This document shows positions 35,494 to 45,873 of a stretch of 64,000 nucleotides of DNA, piece after piece. Each line of letters starts with the position of its first letter. Position 1 is the first letter of the stretch. The notes under the pieces were generated by a model. That model did not search any database. It worked only from the letters and a program-made list of their open reading frames with translations, and was not told where the DNA came from. Source of the DNA: Flaveria trinervia (Eukaryota; Streptophyta; Magnoliopsida; Asterales; Asteraceae). Made by a program: the position numbers and the translations under genes. The DNA lies in NCBI GenBank assembly GCA_025506515.1, contig CM046451.1, forward strand, positions 38,129,026 to 38,193,025, in the 5' to 3' direction.

Positions 35494-36418
35494 TAAAAGA
35501 TTTGATCTGCCCAAGATTCATATTAAATTGATGTGGCTAGTGTGATATGATCCAAGTCGGGTCATACCCATAACAAGCCAAACAAACACCGAAAGAAAAT
35601 TTATTTGTTGATAAGATCATACAAATAATAAGTGACACCAATTTAGAAAATTGGATTTTCTAAATTATTGCTTTTGTAGATGAACATTATTATATGTATT
35701 AATTTGTTCATGAGGGATTATTTGTTCATTGTTTAAATTAGTTAAAGAATGACAAATAACATATGTATTGTGTTATAAAATTAAAGTGGTTCAATTTTAT
35801 AAAAGGGTTGATTACTAGTGTATTCCTTTAAAAAGGATTAATTTGAATTTTGGTGAGAAAAAGGGGAGCCATTCGGCCGCCCCTTTATGTATGTCTTGGG
35901 AATGCCTTTTATTGTTCCAAGCACATGCATTAGCTTCCTAATCAATTCAATTTAACACACACACTCAACCTACACAAGAGACTCTCTCTCTCTCTCTCTT
36001 TCAAGATTTTCGGATTTGAACAAGAGAAGAAGGATTTTCAGCTTCAAGTTTTGGTTCTTGGCTGAAAAACTTCACTAGGAAGAGAGACTACAACTTGGTG
36101 TTCAATCCTAGCAAAGAGAGGTGTTTTGCACGTGCTTGGGGTATCATCTTCTTGAGGATTGCTTGTTGGAATCTAGCCTTCAAGATCATCACCATCCTTC
36201 TCATCTTAAAGCTCGGGTTAAGTAGCTACAAAGGTTGTAGTTCCTTGATTTTTTGTTGTTTTACATTTGTATGCATTATGTATAAAGATCCATGGCTTGG
36301 GGTTATTATAAAATGGGTTTTATAATCAGATCTTAATATGTTTCAAAATATTATTCCACTGCGTTTTCATATAAATCATGTTGTATGAAGCTTTGATAAA
36401 CATGTTAAAATCCCAACA
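35494..36418 (+). repeat. 3' LTR of B (925 bp)
   Basis: Collinear with 28426-29345; ends ATCCCAACA, followed by GTTTT. Confidence 0.9.
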
Positions 36419-36455
36419 GTTTTTTCCATTGCGGATAGTCATCCAACGTTATAAG

Positions 36456-37605
36456 TGTCACACCCCAACCGATGGCGGAAACATCGAGGCGCGAGAAGTG
36501 ATAGATTGTTCAAAGACATCATAGAACTAAAGTGACAATAAATTAAGATTAAATTTTATTTCCATTAATCAACATAACATTACAATGCTTCAAATGAACA
36601 TACAAAAATTTTGAGAAATACAAGTCTAAAACAAGCATAACAAAATAATAGATTTGGTGTGTTTCTAAGTCAACCTAATTGAGTTTCTTGATAAAGCTTC
36701 AAACATGTCCTGCAACATGTATAAAATATAGGTACATATGAATATGTTTGAACATACAAGTTTGAATACATAGTATAATATGAATAAATCTCAATTCAAC
36801 ATGAGTAAAGTATACTAAGTTTATACATTGCTAGCATGCAAAACCGATAATCAAACCAAAGTGTCCACTAGCGTAATCTTAGCATTAAAAAAATGACCAA
36901 GACCGTAAATATTGAATAACTTAACATAGACCCATCATAATAGGGCGGATGTGCTAGTCCTATAGCGCTATACATGTTAAGGGAGGTTTAGATTGCTTGC
37001 AAGATAATGTATTCTAGAATGTATTCACAAATAGTATAACAAATAAGCATGTTTGTATGAATTGAGTTTTAGAATAATTTTGATTGAATGAATAATTGAG
37101 TGTATTTGATAATTGATACATGTTGCAACCCAAATAGTGTTAAAACAAATTGGGTGAAGTATGACTCAAGGTTTGGCGATTAGAATCCACAAGAATAGAT
37201 GATTGAGTTTAAATGATTCACCAAAGTCACCCTAAATGGTAAATGAAAGTGTGTAAGTTTAGGATTCAAAGTTTGAGATTTTAGCAATTGGAAAATGCAA
37301 ATTTTCAATTTTAACCCCTTAACTTATTTTATTTATTAATTTGCACCATAACTAGTAACTAAAAATGAGTATTTTAATATATGAATCATAATAATAAAAC
37401 TTGTAATTAATTTTCTGAAATATATAAGTCCCGATAAGTTGTTCGGTTTTGTGTTGTTATGCGCATTTGTAATTGTTTAAGCGTTGCACAAACATATAAT
37501 CAACAAGAATTACATAAAAAATATTTTCACTATGATCAAATCTTAAGATTACAAGGATTGAACAAGGAGTAATATTACATTTTAAAAAATAAATGTAAAA
37601 TGCGG
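36456..37605. mobile_element. 1150-bp insertion of unknown class with 10-bp target duplication
   Basis: Flanked by AACGTTATAA at 36446-36455 and 37606-37615. A2 has the single intact site (TTATAACATT, 54108-54117). The sequence starts GTGTCACACCCCAACCG and ends AAATGTAAAATGCGG; I see no convincing terminal inverted repeat and no TG...CA LTR ends. It is AT-rich, with no ORF of note. A GTGTCACACCCCAACCGATGG start is familiar to me from repeats in composite plants. A 10-bp duplication fits a Mutator-like cargo element; a solo LTR would give 5 bp. Confidence 0.7.
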
Positions 37606-37721
37606 AACGTTATAATAAGCTTCAGCGGTTTATTGTTATTTCCTATCTCATTCTCTAGAAGCAGAAGGTTTTGGATGTGTGAGTCCTTCCTGGCAGTAAA
37701 TGCTGAAAATTGATCTTCCAT
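37606..37721 (-). pseudogene. gag N-terminus of A1
   Basis: ATG at 37721-37719 (MEDQFSAFTARKDSHIQNL), matching A2 gag at 54005. It continues to the insertion at 37605 and resumes at 36455-36419 (LITLDDYP-type sequence in A2). Confidence 0.85.
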
Positions 37722-38202
37722 TTGTATGAACTTTGTACTTTGAGAACAAAACAACTTTAATCGTGCGAATGGAAAATGTGTATGGATCACTTGTGCGAAA
37801 GAGTGTGAATGAATTCAATCATGCGATTGGATTTAGTCGTGCATATGAACAAGGCGAATGGACTCAACCGACTAAAGGGGTTCAGTTGTGCGAATGAAAG
37901 ATACGACTGAGTTCAGTCCTGCAGATGGAGAGTGCAAATGAGTTCAATTGTACGAATGAGCTATTCGTGCGACTGAAGGCTGCTGTGTTTGGAAAAATCA
38001 ATTTTTTGGCACTAAGACACGGATTACGATTTACCCAGAAACCCTAATTTGCCGTATGACGATAAACTTAACTTTGATGCCTGGAAACGTCAAAAAACAC
38101 CTGTGGACTCAAAAAGATGACTCTTCTGAGTTAAAACGTGAGTTTTGACACAATTTTAATTGAATCAAACGCAAAACTAAGAGCCAAAGCTCTTATACCA
38201 CT
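37722..38202 (-). other. Leader of A1 with motif array and variant PBS
   Basis: The PBS on the minus strand reads TGGTATAAGAGC (38200-38189), one base from the tRNA-iMet match in A2 (TGGTATCAGAGC). Between PBS and gag lies a cluster of about ten CGATTGA/CGAATGA words (37755-37980), as in A2 at 53750-53965. Confidence 0.75.
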
Positions 38203-38642
38203 TGTCAGGACCCTGTACGTACAGAATACTAATAGATTCTTCATTTATACCAAATCAAAATAGTGCGGAATCCTATTTGATTGGCGATCCAATCAGTGAG
38301 AATAAATACCTGATCGATATACGATTGAAACTAAACGTTATGAACGAATAGAGATCGATCAGGAATGATCTATGAACTTGGACAGGCTTCCTTGGACGTT
38401 CTGGACAGCTAGGGTTCGTAAGAGTAAGTGTTTCGAATTCTTATGTTTTTCCACAAATTAAGTGGTATTTGTAGGTTAGGGGCTTCCATTCGTACGACTG
38501 AACCATTAGCATGGTTCAGTCGTGCGACTGAATCATGCGATTGAGTCATATGCATGACTGAGGGTTCAGTCGTGCAACTGAGTCAGTCTTATGTCTGAAT
38601 CGTACGACTGATCCAATCTCCTGGTTCAGTTGTGCGACTAGT
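38203..38642 (-). repeat. 5' LTR of A1, inner part, cut by element G
   Basis: Collinear with 53067-53505 of A2, ending (minus strand) in GGGTCCTGACA. It contains the CAGTCG array and a TATA-like TACAAATACC (minus strand, near 38475). The outer part of U3 is not found on the far side of G within the window. Confidence 0.85.
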
Positions 38643-39204
38643 TGTAACACCCGGTTATTTCCTTTGAAGCCAAAGAAAAAGAGAAGGAAAGAAATAAAGT
38701 CCAAAGTTGAGGGACAAATCTTGCCAAAACAGGAAAATCTTTGGAGGAGTGGGGGTATAAAAAAGGGCATGGCTGCCACACCCCTCTCCCACACTCCCTT
38801 CCATTCGGCCAAAGAGAGAAAGAGAGGAGAAGAGAGCCAAAACCTAGTGTTTCTTGAAGAATCAAGTGCAAAATTCAAAGCCAAGCAGGTTTGTGAGAAG
38901 CTATACCCGAACAGGCTTTCAAGGTGAGTTCTAGGACTCCTCTTTTACACATTTTCAACTAATTTTGGGGCTGGAATAGATGGAAAATTGTTTTTGGTTG
39001 TGTTGGGTGTAAAACTCGTATGTATGTGTATGTGTATGTGTGTGATTCGGGTGGGGTTTGATTTGAGTTTGGTTATGCTTGAATGGTGTTGTGTTATTTG
39101 TTTCTAAGGTTTAGGATGGTTGATTTGAGCTTAGAACAGGTTTGAGAGGGTTTGGAGGCCGAAAATTGCAGATTAAGTTCGAGGAAGGCTGCATTCTATA
39201 TTAG

Positions 39205-39530
39205 CTAGGGCTCATGCGATTGGAGGTCCATGCATCCGAATGGCATACGACTGGAGGCCATACGGCCAAAAGGCATGCGACTGAGAGTCATCCGCATGAT
39301 GGTCATGCGACTGGGGGAGATACGGATGAAGGTCATACGAGTGAAGCCCATACGCATAAATACCATGCGACTGAGGTTCATACGCATGGGAGTTATGCGA
39401 CTGAAGGTTATAACTGGAAGTCCATATGCCTAAGTGTTTAATCGCCCATAGTGTCCATTCGCCTTAGTGTTCTCATGCGCATGGAAGGCCATGCGACTGA
39501 ATAAGGTCCATACGCCCAAATAGAGCTCAT
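39205..39530 (+). repeat. Word array in the G LTR (CATGCGACTGA / CATACGCATG)
   Basis: About fourteen units of about 20-24 bases alternate CATGCGACTG(A/G)AGGT and CATACGCATG-type words. Sequence and spacing resemble the arrays in copia family A and element E, although G is a gypsy element. The truncated 3' LTR ends before this part. Confidence 0.75.
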
Positions 39531-39912
39531 GTACCCGAAAGAACAAAGTTTATTTTCTGACTCTCAGGGGAAGGTGCTGATGTAGTTTTTGACCTGGGAG
39601 GTTCCTAGAGGTTCATGTAAGTTGACTTTCGAGGTCTTTGACGTTGTGATGTGTTTGATGTATGTTGGGTGCTTATGCATGATTGTATGTATGTGGTATG
39701 TTATGTATGAATGTTGTGACTTGTATGGTGATGTTGTATGTTTTTGTTCATGTTCCTTGCTTTGTATGATCGTCTTCCTGTGGCTTTACTTTGTATGTTA
39801 ATGAATAAAATGAAAAGTATTATGTAACGTAAAGTGGAAGATAATAAAAAAAGGAACGAAATGAAAGAATGCATGCATTAATGAATGAATGAAAGAAAGA
39901 AAGGCTTGCAAG

Positions 39913-40123
39913 CAAATGTATAGAGGGTCACACTCAATGAGGAGTGTTAGCTCAATAGTGTGCGGGTTAGCTACCCCATGAGGATGCACACTGGGGCTTA
40001 ATCCATGAGATTAAGCAAATGTATGGAGGTTCACACCCAATGAGGGGTTGTCAGCTCAACTGTGTGCGGGTCAAATACCCCATGAGGATGCACACAGGGG
40101 TTCAATCTTTGTGATTGACCATA
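39913..40123 (+). repeat. 103-bp tandem duplication in the G LTR
   Basis: Two diverged units start CAAATGTAT(A/G)GAG; each contains ACCCCATGAGGATGCACAC and CTCAAT/CTCAAC blocks. A third partial start is near 40128. Confidence 0.8.
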
Positions 40124-40670
40124 TGTATGGGGTCCTTGTCGCTTAACCCTATATGAATTGCTTGGTGCTCTAGAGGGGGGTTAAGTACATGACAGGACCT
40201 AGATAGAAACAAAAGATAATAAATGTACGAAATGAACGATGATGAAGATAATAACTATTATCTATGTGTACGTACGATGTGTGATCACGTTCTATGTCTG
40301 GTATGATTTGAAAGAAAGTAAAGGATGGTTTTAAATGGAAGATAAAATATGTTTTATTATAAAACTAGAACTCACTCAGCAACGCTGACTTTCATGTTTT
40401 TCCAGTTGGCAGGTAATGTTGCTGAGGATGACACGAGGTGGCTACTCAGCTCTTTTGGATGGCATTCTTTGTACAATGTTGTTGCATTATAATGTGAACA
40501 AACGATATTTTGTAATGTATGTTGGATTATTTTGCAAAAGCGATTATTATAATGAAATGAAATGTTTGTTTTAATGTTTCCACTGCAATGTATTTTTTAA
40601 ATTGATGTAACTACATGTTTTATGTGCAATGATAGACCAGCTGTAAGCGTCCTGGGAACGAGGCCTTACA

Positions 40671-41605
40671 AGTTGGTATCCGAGCCAAAGTTTAAGTGAA
40701 ACGGGTAAATATTCAAAACAAACCTAAACTTAAACTGAAAATGGGATGGAAAGGGAAGGGATGTCAGTCTGAGTAGCTGCATGCCATCAGGTATTTTCTT
40801 AATGATAACCGGTATTTGGGGTATGAAGAGTAAAGTAAGTGGCTAATCACAATTGGCCACTGTAATTAGGGGCTTACTATACTTGACATAAACTAAGTTG
40901 TTCCCTTGAATGACCGTGTTGGTATTTGAATCTTTTAGTGTGTATGTGGATGGCCGGTGGTAGATCTTCAAAAGCTTCACGTGGTGGAGGTCGTGGTGCT
41001 GAACCGCGACCTAAAAGAGGAAGGCCTAGAGTTGAAAAGGTGGTTCATGAAGAACCCGAGACCCTCATCCGGAGGGTGGTGATGAGAGCGTCAATTTGAG
41101 AGCTTCAGTAAAAGAGGCTGTTGGGGAAGAAGTTCATCAGGTTATGTAGACAATCTTACCGCCTGTCGTGACTGAAGTTATCAAGTTGTGAGGGAAGGGA
41201 AAAGGAAAGAGAGTAATAGGTCCTCGGGAGGACGGGAGCAACCAGAGCCTGAAACGATTCTCTCCGATGATGAAGAAGAGGAAGAAGAAGAGCTTGGTAA
41301 GCCCCCTACTTTTGATGGTAATGGCACTGCTGTTGCTGCTCACCGATGGGTGAGAGAAATAGAAACTGATCTGTACATCAGCGAGTGTCGAGAATATCAG
41401 AAAGTGAAGTTTGCTGCCCAATCTTTCGTGGACTCAGCTTTGTGCTGGTGGAACAATATTGTCCAAGCTGAGGGTAGTCTGACTATTCGAAGGATGAGAT
41501 GGTCTGAACTAAAAAAATTTGATGATTGAGGAGTTTTGTCCTCATAGGGAGATGAACAAGGTTGAGAGAGAGTTCCTGTAGTTGGAGGCGGGGACGATGA
41601 CACAT
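40671..41605 (+). pseudogene. PBS and gag N-terminal half of G
   Basis: PBS TGGTATCCGAGCC at 40674-40686. The likely gag start is the ATG at 40950 (MAGGRSSKASRGGGRGAEP), a basic Arg/Gly-rich head, then an acidic EEEEEE stretch and the gypsy capsid block AHRWVREIETDLYISEC...ALCWWNNIV (41340-41460). Stops are near 41097 and 41528. It is interrupted by element C at 41606 and resumes at 48312. Confidence 0.82.
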
Positions 41606-42064
41606 TGTTGAAGTTGTACAAGATAGTCTATATTATCAACACAGTGAAAGTCAATAAAAGTCAACGTCATGGTTAATGTCAACGCAAAAGTCAAACTGGA
41701 CATGTTCAAGACGAAGAACCGAGAAGAGACGTTGAAGATTTAGATGACTAGGAGTTTTATTGTAATAAATATATTTTGTGTGAACAAAATATATTTTATC
41801 TTGTTTTTAGTCATTTTTATGCTTAATATGTAATTTTGCATTAATTATCCTAAATCTAGGAAATTAAGTACAACTAATGAATATTAATCTAGACTATAAA
41901 TAGATTAATTGTTATTAGTGTTGGTTAATGGTTGAATGACCATTTGATTGGGGTTTTCACATTATATAAATCATATGCAACCAATATAGGTTTTATTGTG
42001 ATTATCACTGTTTGATTCATAATTATTCATGTTATTTAATTCAGGTGTGTATCTTTGAGTTACA
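41606..42064 (+). repeat. 5' LTR of C (459 bp)
   Basis: It runs TGTTGAAGTTGTACAAG to TTTGAGTTACA and is rich in AAAGTCAACR words near the start. PBS TGGTATCAGAGC follows three bases later (42068-42079). Confidence 0.88.
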
Positions 42065-42079
42065 ATTTGGTATCAGAGC

Positions 42080-43708
42080 TTTTTTGGATCAAATTCATTG
42101 AAGATTATTAAAGCTGTTCATCATTGTTGTAGAGAGAGAAAATGGGGATTTTAAAGAGAGAAACTAGATTTGAAATTTAAAAGGTTTCAAATCTTCATCA
42201 AAATCATCAGATCTACAAAGTTATGCAAAAAATTTGAAGATTTACAAGTTAGAAATCAGATCTACTTCTAAATCTATACAAGATTCAACAAAAAAATTCA
42301 AATCCGGAGATTTTCTCTCACACACACTAGTATGTGTGTTCTTGGTGTTCTTGAGTATCTTCAAATCTTCAAAACATCAAGCTGAGAATTTAGCATTATG
42401 TTGAACGAAAATTCACATTTTCTAACGAAAATATCAGCGAAATTGCTGCCAAAATCATCAACGAACCTGCGAAATTAAAAAAAACTGCGAATTTAAAGCT
42501 TCAATCTGCGAAATTAAGAATTGCTCCAGCGAAACTACAAAATTAAACCTGCGAAATTACCAAACATCCAAAGCTTAAACACAGTAGCCTCTATCGATCA
42601 AACATCCAAAGCTTAAACACAGTAGCCTCTATCGATCAAACATCCAAAGCTTACACAAAAACAACTTTGATATCCAAAAAGACTTCAGATTAACATCCCA
42701 TGGAATTCATACCCGAACCAAAGTCGTGTTTATCCCATTGTAGAAGATGAACTAGACTAACCTGAACCCTTTAACAAAATTCCATTTGTTGTATCTTCTT
42801 CTCACTGTATTTCTTCTGCGATGACAACCGGAGCAAGAAACCGATGGATTTTCTCTTCTAGATCCGTTAACCGTAGTCGACGACCGATCAGCAGTTTGTT
42901 GTTTCCGGTGAGACAATGGTAACGGTGGTTTACGCAATGAGAACAACGGTGCTGGAGCTATGATACCTAACGAAGATAGTTGTCGACTATTGGAAACACT
43001 TCCTTCAACACTTCCTCCAGTGAACGAAGAGCTCATTGACTAAAATGATGTTGTTTGATTTGAAACCGTAACAAATCGTTTCACCGAACACTCGGTTCAT
43101 CTTCTTCCGCCCCTCCTCCAGCTTTGTCTCCACCTTCACCGTCGCTCACTTCTTCATCCTGTTCAACACTACCATGAGTGATCTTAAATCTCTGTCGCCC
43201 ATCTCTCCCACGGCTGCGGCTGGAAGTCTCTGAAACTCATCACCAAGGCTCATTCCTTCCTGCATCGCCTTAACTTCACCTCTACTTGTCACCGGTGACT
43301 AGTTGGTCGCCACCTTCGGAGAACGGAGAGGAGGATGTTTGAGACGGCAGACACTTTTTTTCTCATTCTAAGATTTCTTTTGTGTGTGTTGTGTTTTGTG
43401 TTAGGGTTAGGGTTGTGTGGGTTAAGGTTTGTGATTGGTTATTGATTTTTTTATTTTTTTTATTATTGAGCTAATCATTTGAACTAACAGTTTTTGTGTA
43501 TTTGGGTATGAGTATTGGGATAAAAAAAAATTTAATAAAAGAAAGAAATGTCTGGTGTGGGATCATTAATTTTTTATAAAAAAAGTGGACCCTAGTTGTT
43601 AAGATTTTCTAATGTGACATTTAAATATATTATTTTTCCCGGGGGAGATTTATTTTACAATTTTTGGGAAAAATATTTTTGCGGCGTTTAACTGTTCAAA
43701 ATTTTAAA
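42080..43708 (+). other. Leader of C: repeats and a GC-richer segment of possible foreign origin
   Basis: Non-coding leader. It has several CTGCGAAATTAA phrases (42460-42560) and 2.4 copies of a 38-bp tandem repeat (42561-42652). The segment at about 42690-43370 is GC-richer than its surroundings and holds a 94-codon minus-strand ORF (43036-42752), Ser-rich at the start and Arg-rich at the end. This could be a captured gene piece, but I do not recognise it. The stretch 43380-43660 is AT-rich and featureless. Confidence 0.55.
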
Positions 43709-45873
43709 ATGTCATCTTTAGAAGACTTTGAATCAGATAATCTCACAATGGCCGATAGTCGATTTGACTCTTTTACAGCAATGAAAAAAGAAAAATTATT
43801 AGATTTGATTGATCAATTTTTAAAGGTGGCAAATAATCTAAAAAACATATTTCAGATCTCAGTAATCATGAACAGATTCAAAAGCTTCTAGACTCTCTTT
43901 CGTTTGCATGGAATCATCAAGTTAAAATGCTAAAGCAAGAAAGAGGTTATGTCAACACAAAACTTATGGATATGATCAACAGACTAAAATCTCTCGAGCT
44001 GGATATCCAAAGAAAAGAATTTTAGCAAGTCGTGTTCCCACATCAAACCAACACGCTTAATATTGAACTTGCTTCTTCTATAACAAGAATACTTGATTAC
44101 AAAGCTGAGCTGATTGAAAAGATGAAATTATTGAGAACTGATTTGGATTCCACTGTTAAAATCGAAGAAAATTGTGGAGCTCTGAGAGTTGACAATGATA
44201 GTAAACCAGAGTCTGTGATAACCGATGATGATAAGGCTGGAAAATCTGATAAAAGAGAGAAAGAATCTGAGGTTGACCAGATGCTGAAGGTCAAAGAAGA
44301 GGAACAACAAAAATTAACAAGGGTTTGCAACTGGAAGAAGAGCTTAGCTGTAGAACAAACTATCATGGATCTTCCTTATGAGACTGTTCAGGTTATGTGT
44401 TTTTCATCTTGCAAAATCCATTTATTGGGGATTTATAAGGCAAACACATTGTTATTGGAAAATGAAAAAGATTAAAAACAATCAATCAGGAATTAAAGAA
44501 AAATAAAATTGATTTTTCAAGAAAACTTAATGAAGCATTGGCTAAAAATGATCTTATAAGAAGAACACTTTTAGAGCGTAACGTTGAAATTAATATTCTG
44601 AGAGAAATGGCTGTTTTAGCTTAATTTAAAACAACACAGCTTCAAGCGAAGCTTGATAAATGGACCCTTTCATATATGAAAAAGGATGAGCTAATTGCTA
44701 AACAACAAGGGGCGCAGGTAAAACATGGGTTTGGATATAAATCTGATGGTGAAACTATATTTAATTCAATTCCACCTCCTTCTACTTTATGTTATTCACC
44801 AATCCCCAGACCTCATTCAACAAATGATTTAATTGAAGCTGCAAAAACTAATAATTTAAATGCAAGTTTAAGAAGTGTTAATCTTAAAAAGGTTAGAGAT
44901 GTATAGGATTCTCCTGTAGGTTTGGGATGCCTCAGGCAAGGGTCTGATAAGAAGATTAATGACGATTCCACTTCTGATGCTCCAACACCAATATCAGTTG
45001 CTTCTCCAACTTTCTTCAACAATTCAAATCAGGTAACATTCCTTCGTTTGTTCCCGTCAGGTTTGTCAAAGAAGGAACAGTTGTTGAATCATCAGGTAAT
45101 GAGAATCCTATAATCAAAGCCGACACAATAGGAGGTTTCAATAAAGATCCTTTTGAAGTAGATCTATGTATACGAGACTGGATAAGCTCAGATGATGAAT
45201 CAATCACAGCGGTGCATGTGGTTCCTCATAGATCTAGATGTCTCCTAACATTGTCAAGTCATAAAAGCTTCCAAAAGCTGAATCAAGACCAATATGGATC
45301 TCTTCTCCAATTGCAAAGCAACCCAGTCAATCAGTGAAGATCTCATTCCCTGTTCAGCATAGCAAATGCCAAAACAAGCAAGAATATGCTACAAGCTCAA
45401 AGCAATCCTTCTCAGCACCTGCACAACACAGGACTACAAAGAATCAAAAGCCATTCAAGGCTTGTTTTGAGTGTGGAAAAGAAGGTCATATGGTAAAGAA
45501 GTGCCCTCAAAGACTTGCTTCGAATGGTAAAAGCAAAACGAATTGCTTCTCCAAATGTAAGTCTACAAAGAATGTTCTGGATGGTAAAGGCAACACAGGT
45601 TGCTTCTCTGGATCAAGAGGTAAAAAGCACACATCTTTGAATGGTTGGATGAAAAACCCTCTATCTAAACCTTTTCATGTGAAGCCGGTTTCACATGATT
45701 CAAAGATGAGAATGACCAAAGGTTTAAAACCAAATTCTTTTCCTTTCGGTCTTAAACAGAAAATGATTTCCAAATTTAATTCATTCAAATCCAAATTAAT
45801 TGAACCAAAACAAATTTGGCAAATTAAAAATAAGGATACAGATATTCTCGATTGTTTAAATGGTTGTGTGTAG
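43709..45873 (+). pseudogene. gag-like region of C with one CCHC knuckle
   Basis: ATG at 43709 (MSSLEDFESDNLTMADSRFD). Coiled-coil-like Lys/Glu-rich segments follow (43780-44030 and 44032-44475), then a linker (44676-45110), a basic part and the intact knuckle CFECGKEGHMVKKC (45463-45504), ending in a Lys/Ser-rich tail with stop at 45873. At least five stops or shifts break it. The plan (coiled coil, linker, knuckle) resembles the C-terminal half of a copia gag; a capsid block is not evident. It may still have been packaged by another element's gag. Confidence 0.7.

Larger units (their letters stand above)
28426..36418 (+). mobile_element. B: Ty1/copia element inserted in A1 gag, relatively young
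   Basis: Nearly identical LTRs (28426-29345 and 35494-36418) with TSD GTTTT at 28421-28425 and 36419-36423. Gag, CCHC, protease, integrase, RT and RNase H are in copia order, with only about five frame disruptions, so it is the least decayed element here. It belongs to a different copia lineage from A and D: one knuckle, DTGCGTHIC protease and no aORF. The A1 gag reads on across it when compared with A2 near 54125. Confidence 0.92.
1..38642 (-). mobile_element. A1: Sirevirus-like Ty1/copia element, nested, 3' end outside window
   Basis: This is the oldest layer, read right to left: LTR (38203-38642), PBS, gag (pieces at 37606-37721, 36419-36455 and below 28425), pol (25760 to 22343), spacer (22342-21131 and 4590-3288) and aORF (3287 to the edge). 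Five insertions interrupt it. Continuity was established by aligning each fragment by eye to the collinear plus-strand copy A2 (52772-64000), which has no break at the matching points for the MITE, element E, element B and the 1150-bp insertion. The family carries two CCHC knuckles, DSGAS protease, HHCC/DDE integrase, YVDD reverse transcriptase and RNase H in copia order (integrase before RT). The Sirevirus assignment is inferred from the extra ORF after RNase H and the style of the RNase H end. The 3' LTR lies beyond position 1. Confidence 0.85.
38643..40670 (+). repeat. 5' LTR of G (2028 bp)
   Basis: It starts TGTAACACCCGG and ends GGCCTTACA. TATA box TATAAAAAAG is at 38756. A consensus splice donor AG|GTGAGT lies at about 38931. 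Further in are a CATGCGACTGA/CATACGCATG word array (39205-39530) and a 103-bp tandem duplication (39913 and 40016). A TTTTTCCAG acceptor-like site is near 40406. The long apparent ORFs on either strand are simple by-products of open LTR sequence. Confidence 0.85.

Noticed and set aside
38546..38884. Overlapping ORFs of 60-112 codons at the start of the G LTR
   Set aside because: They lie across the TATA/leader of the LTR, cross the A1/G junction, and equivalents at 52272-52545 reflect duplicated LTR sequence, not a gene.
39205..39433. ORFs with periodic RMTFIRM- or HATESHPH-like repeats
   Set aside because: These are translations of the short word array in the G LTR; three overlapping frames and the reverse strand are all open because of the periodicity.
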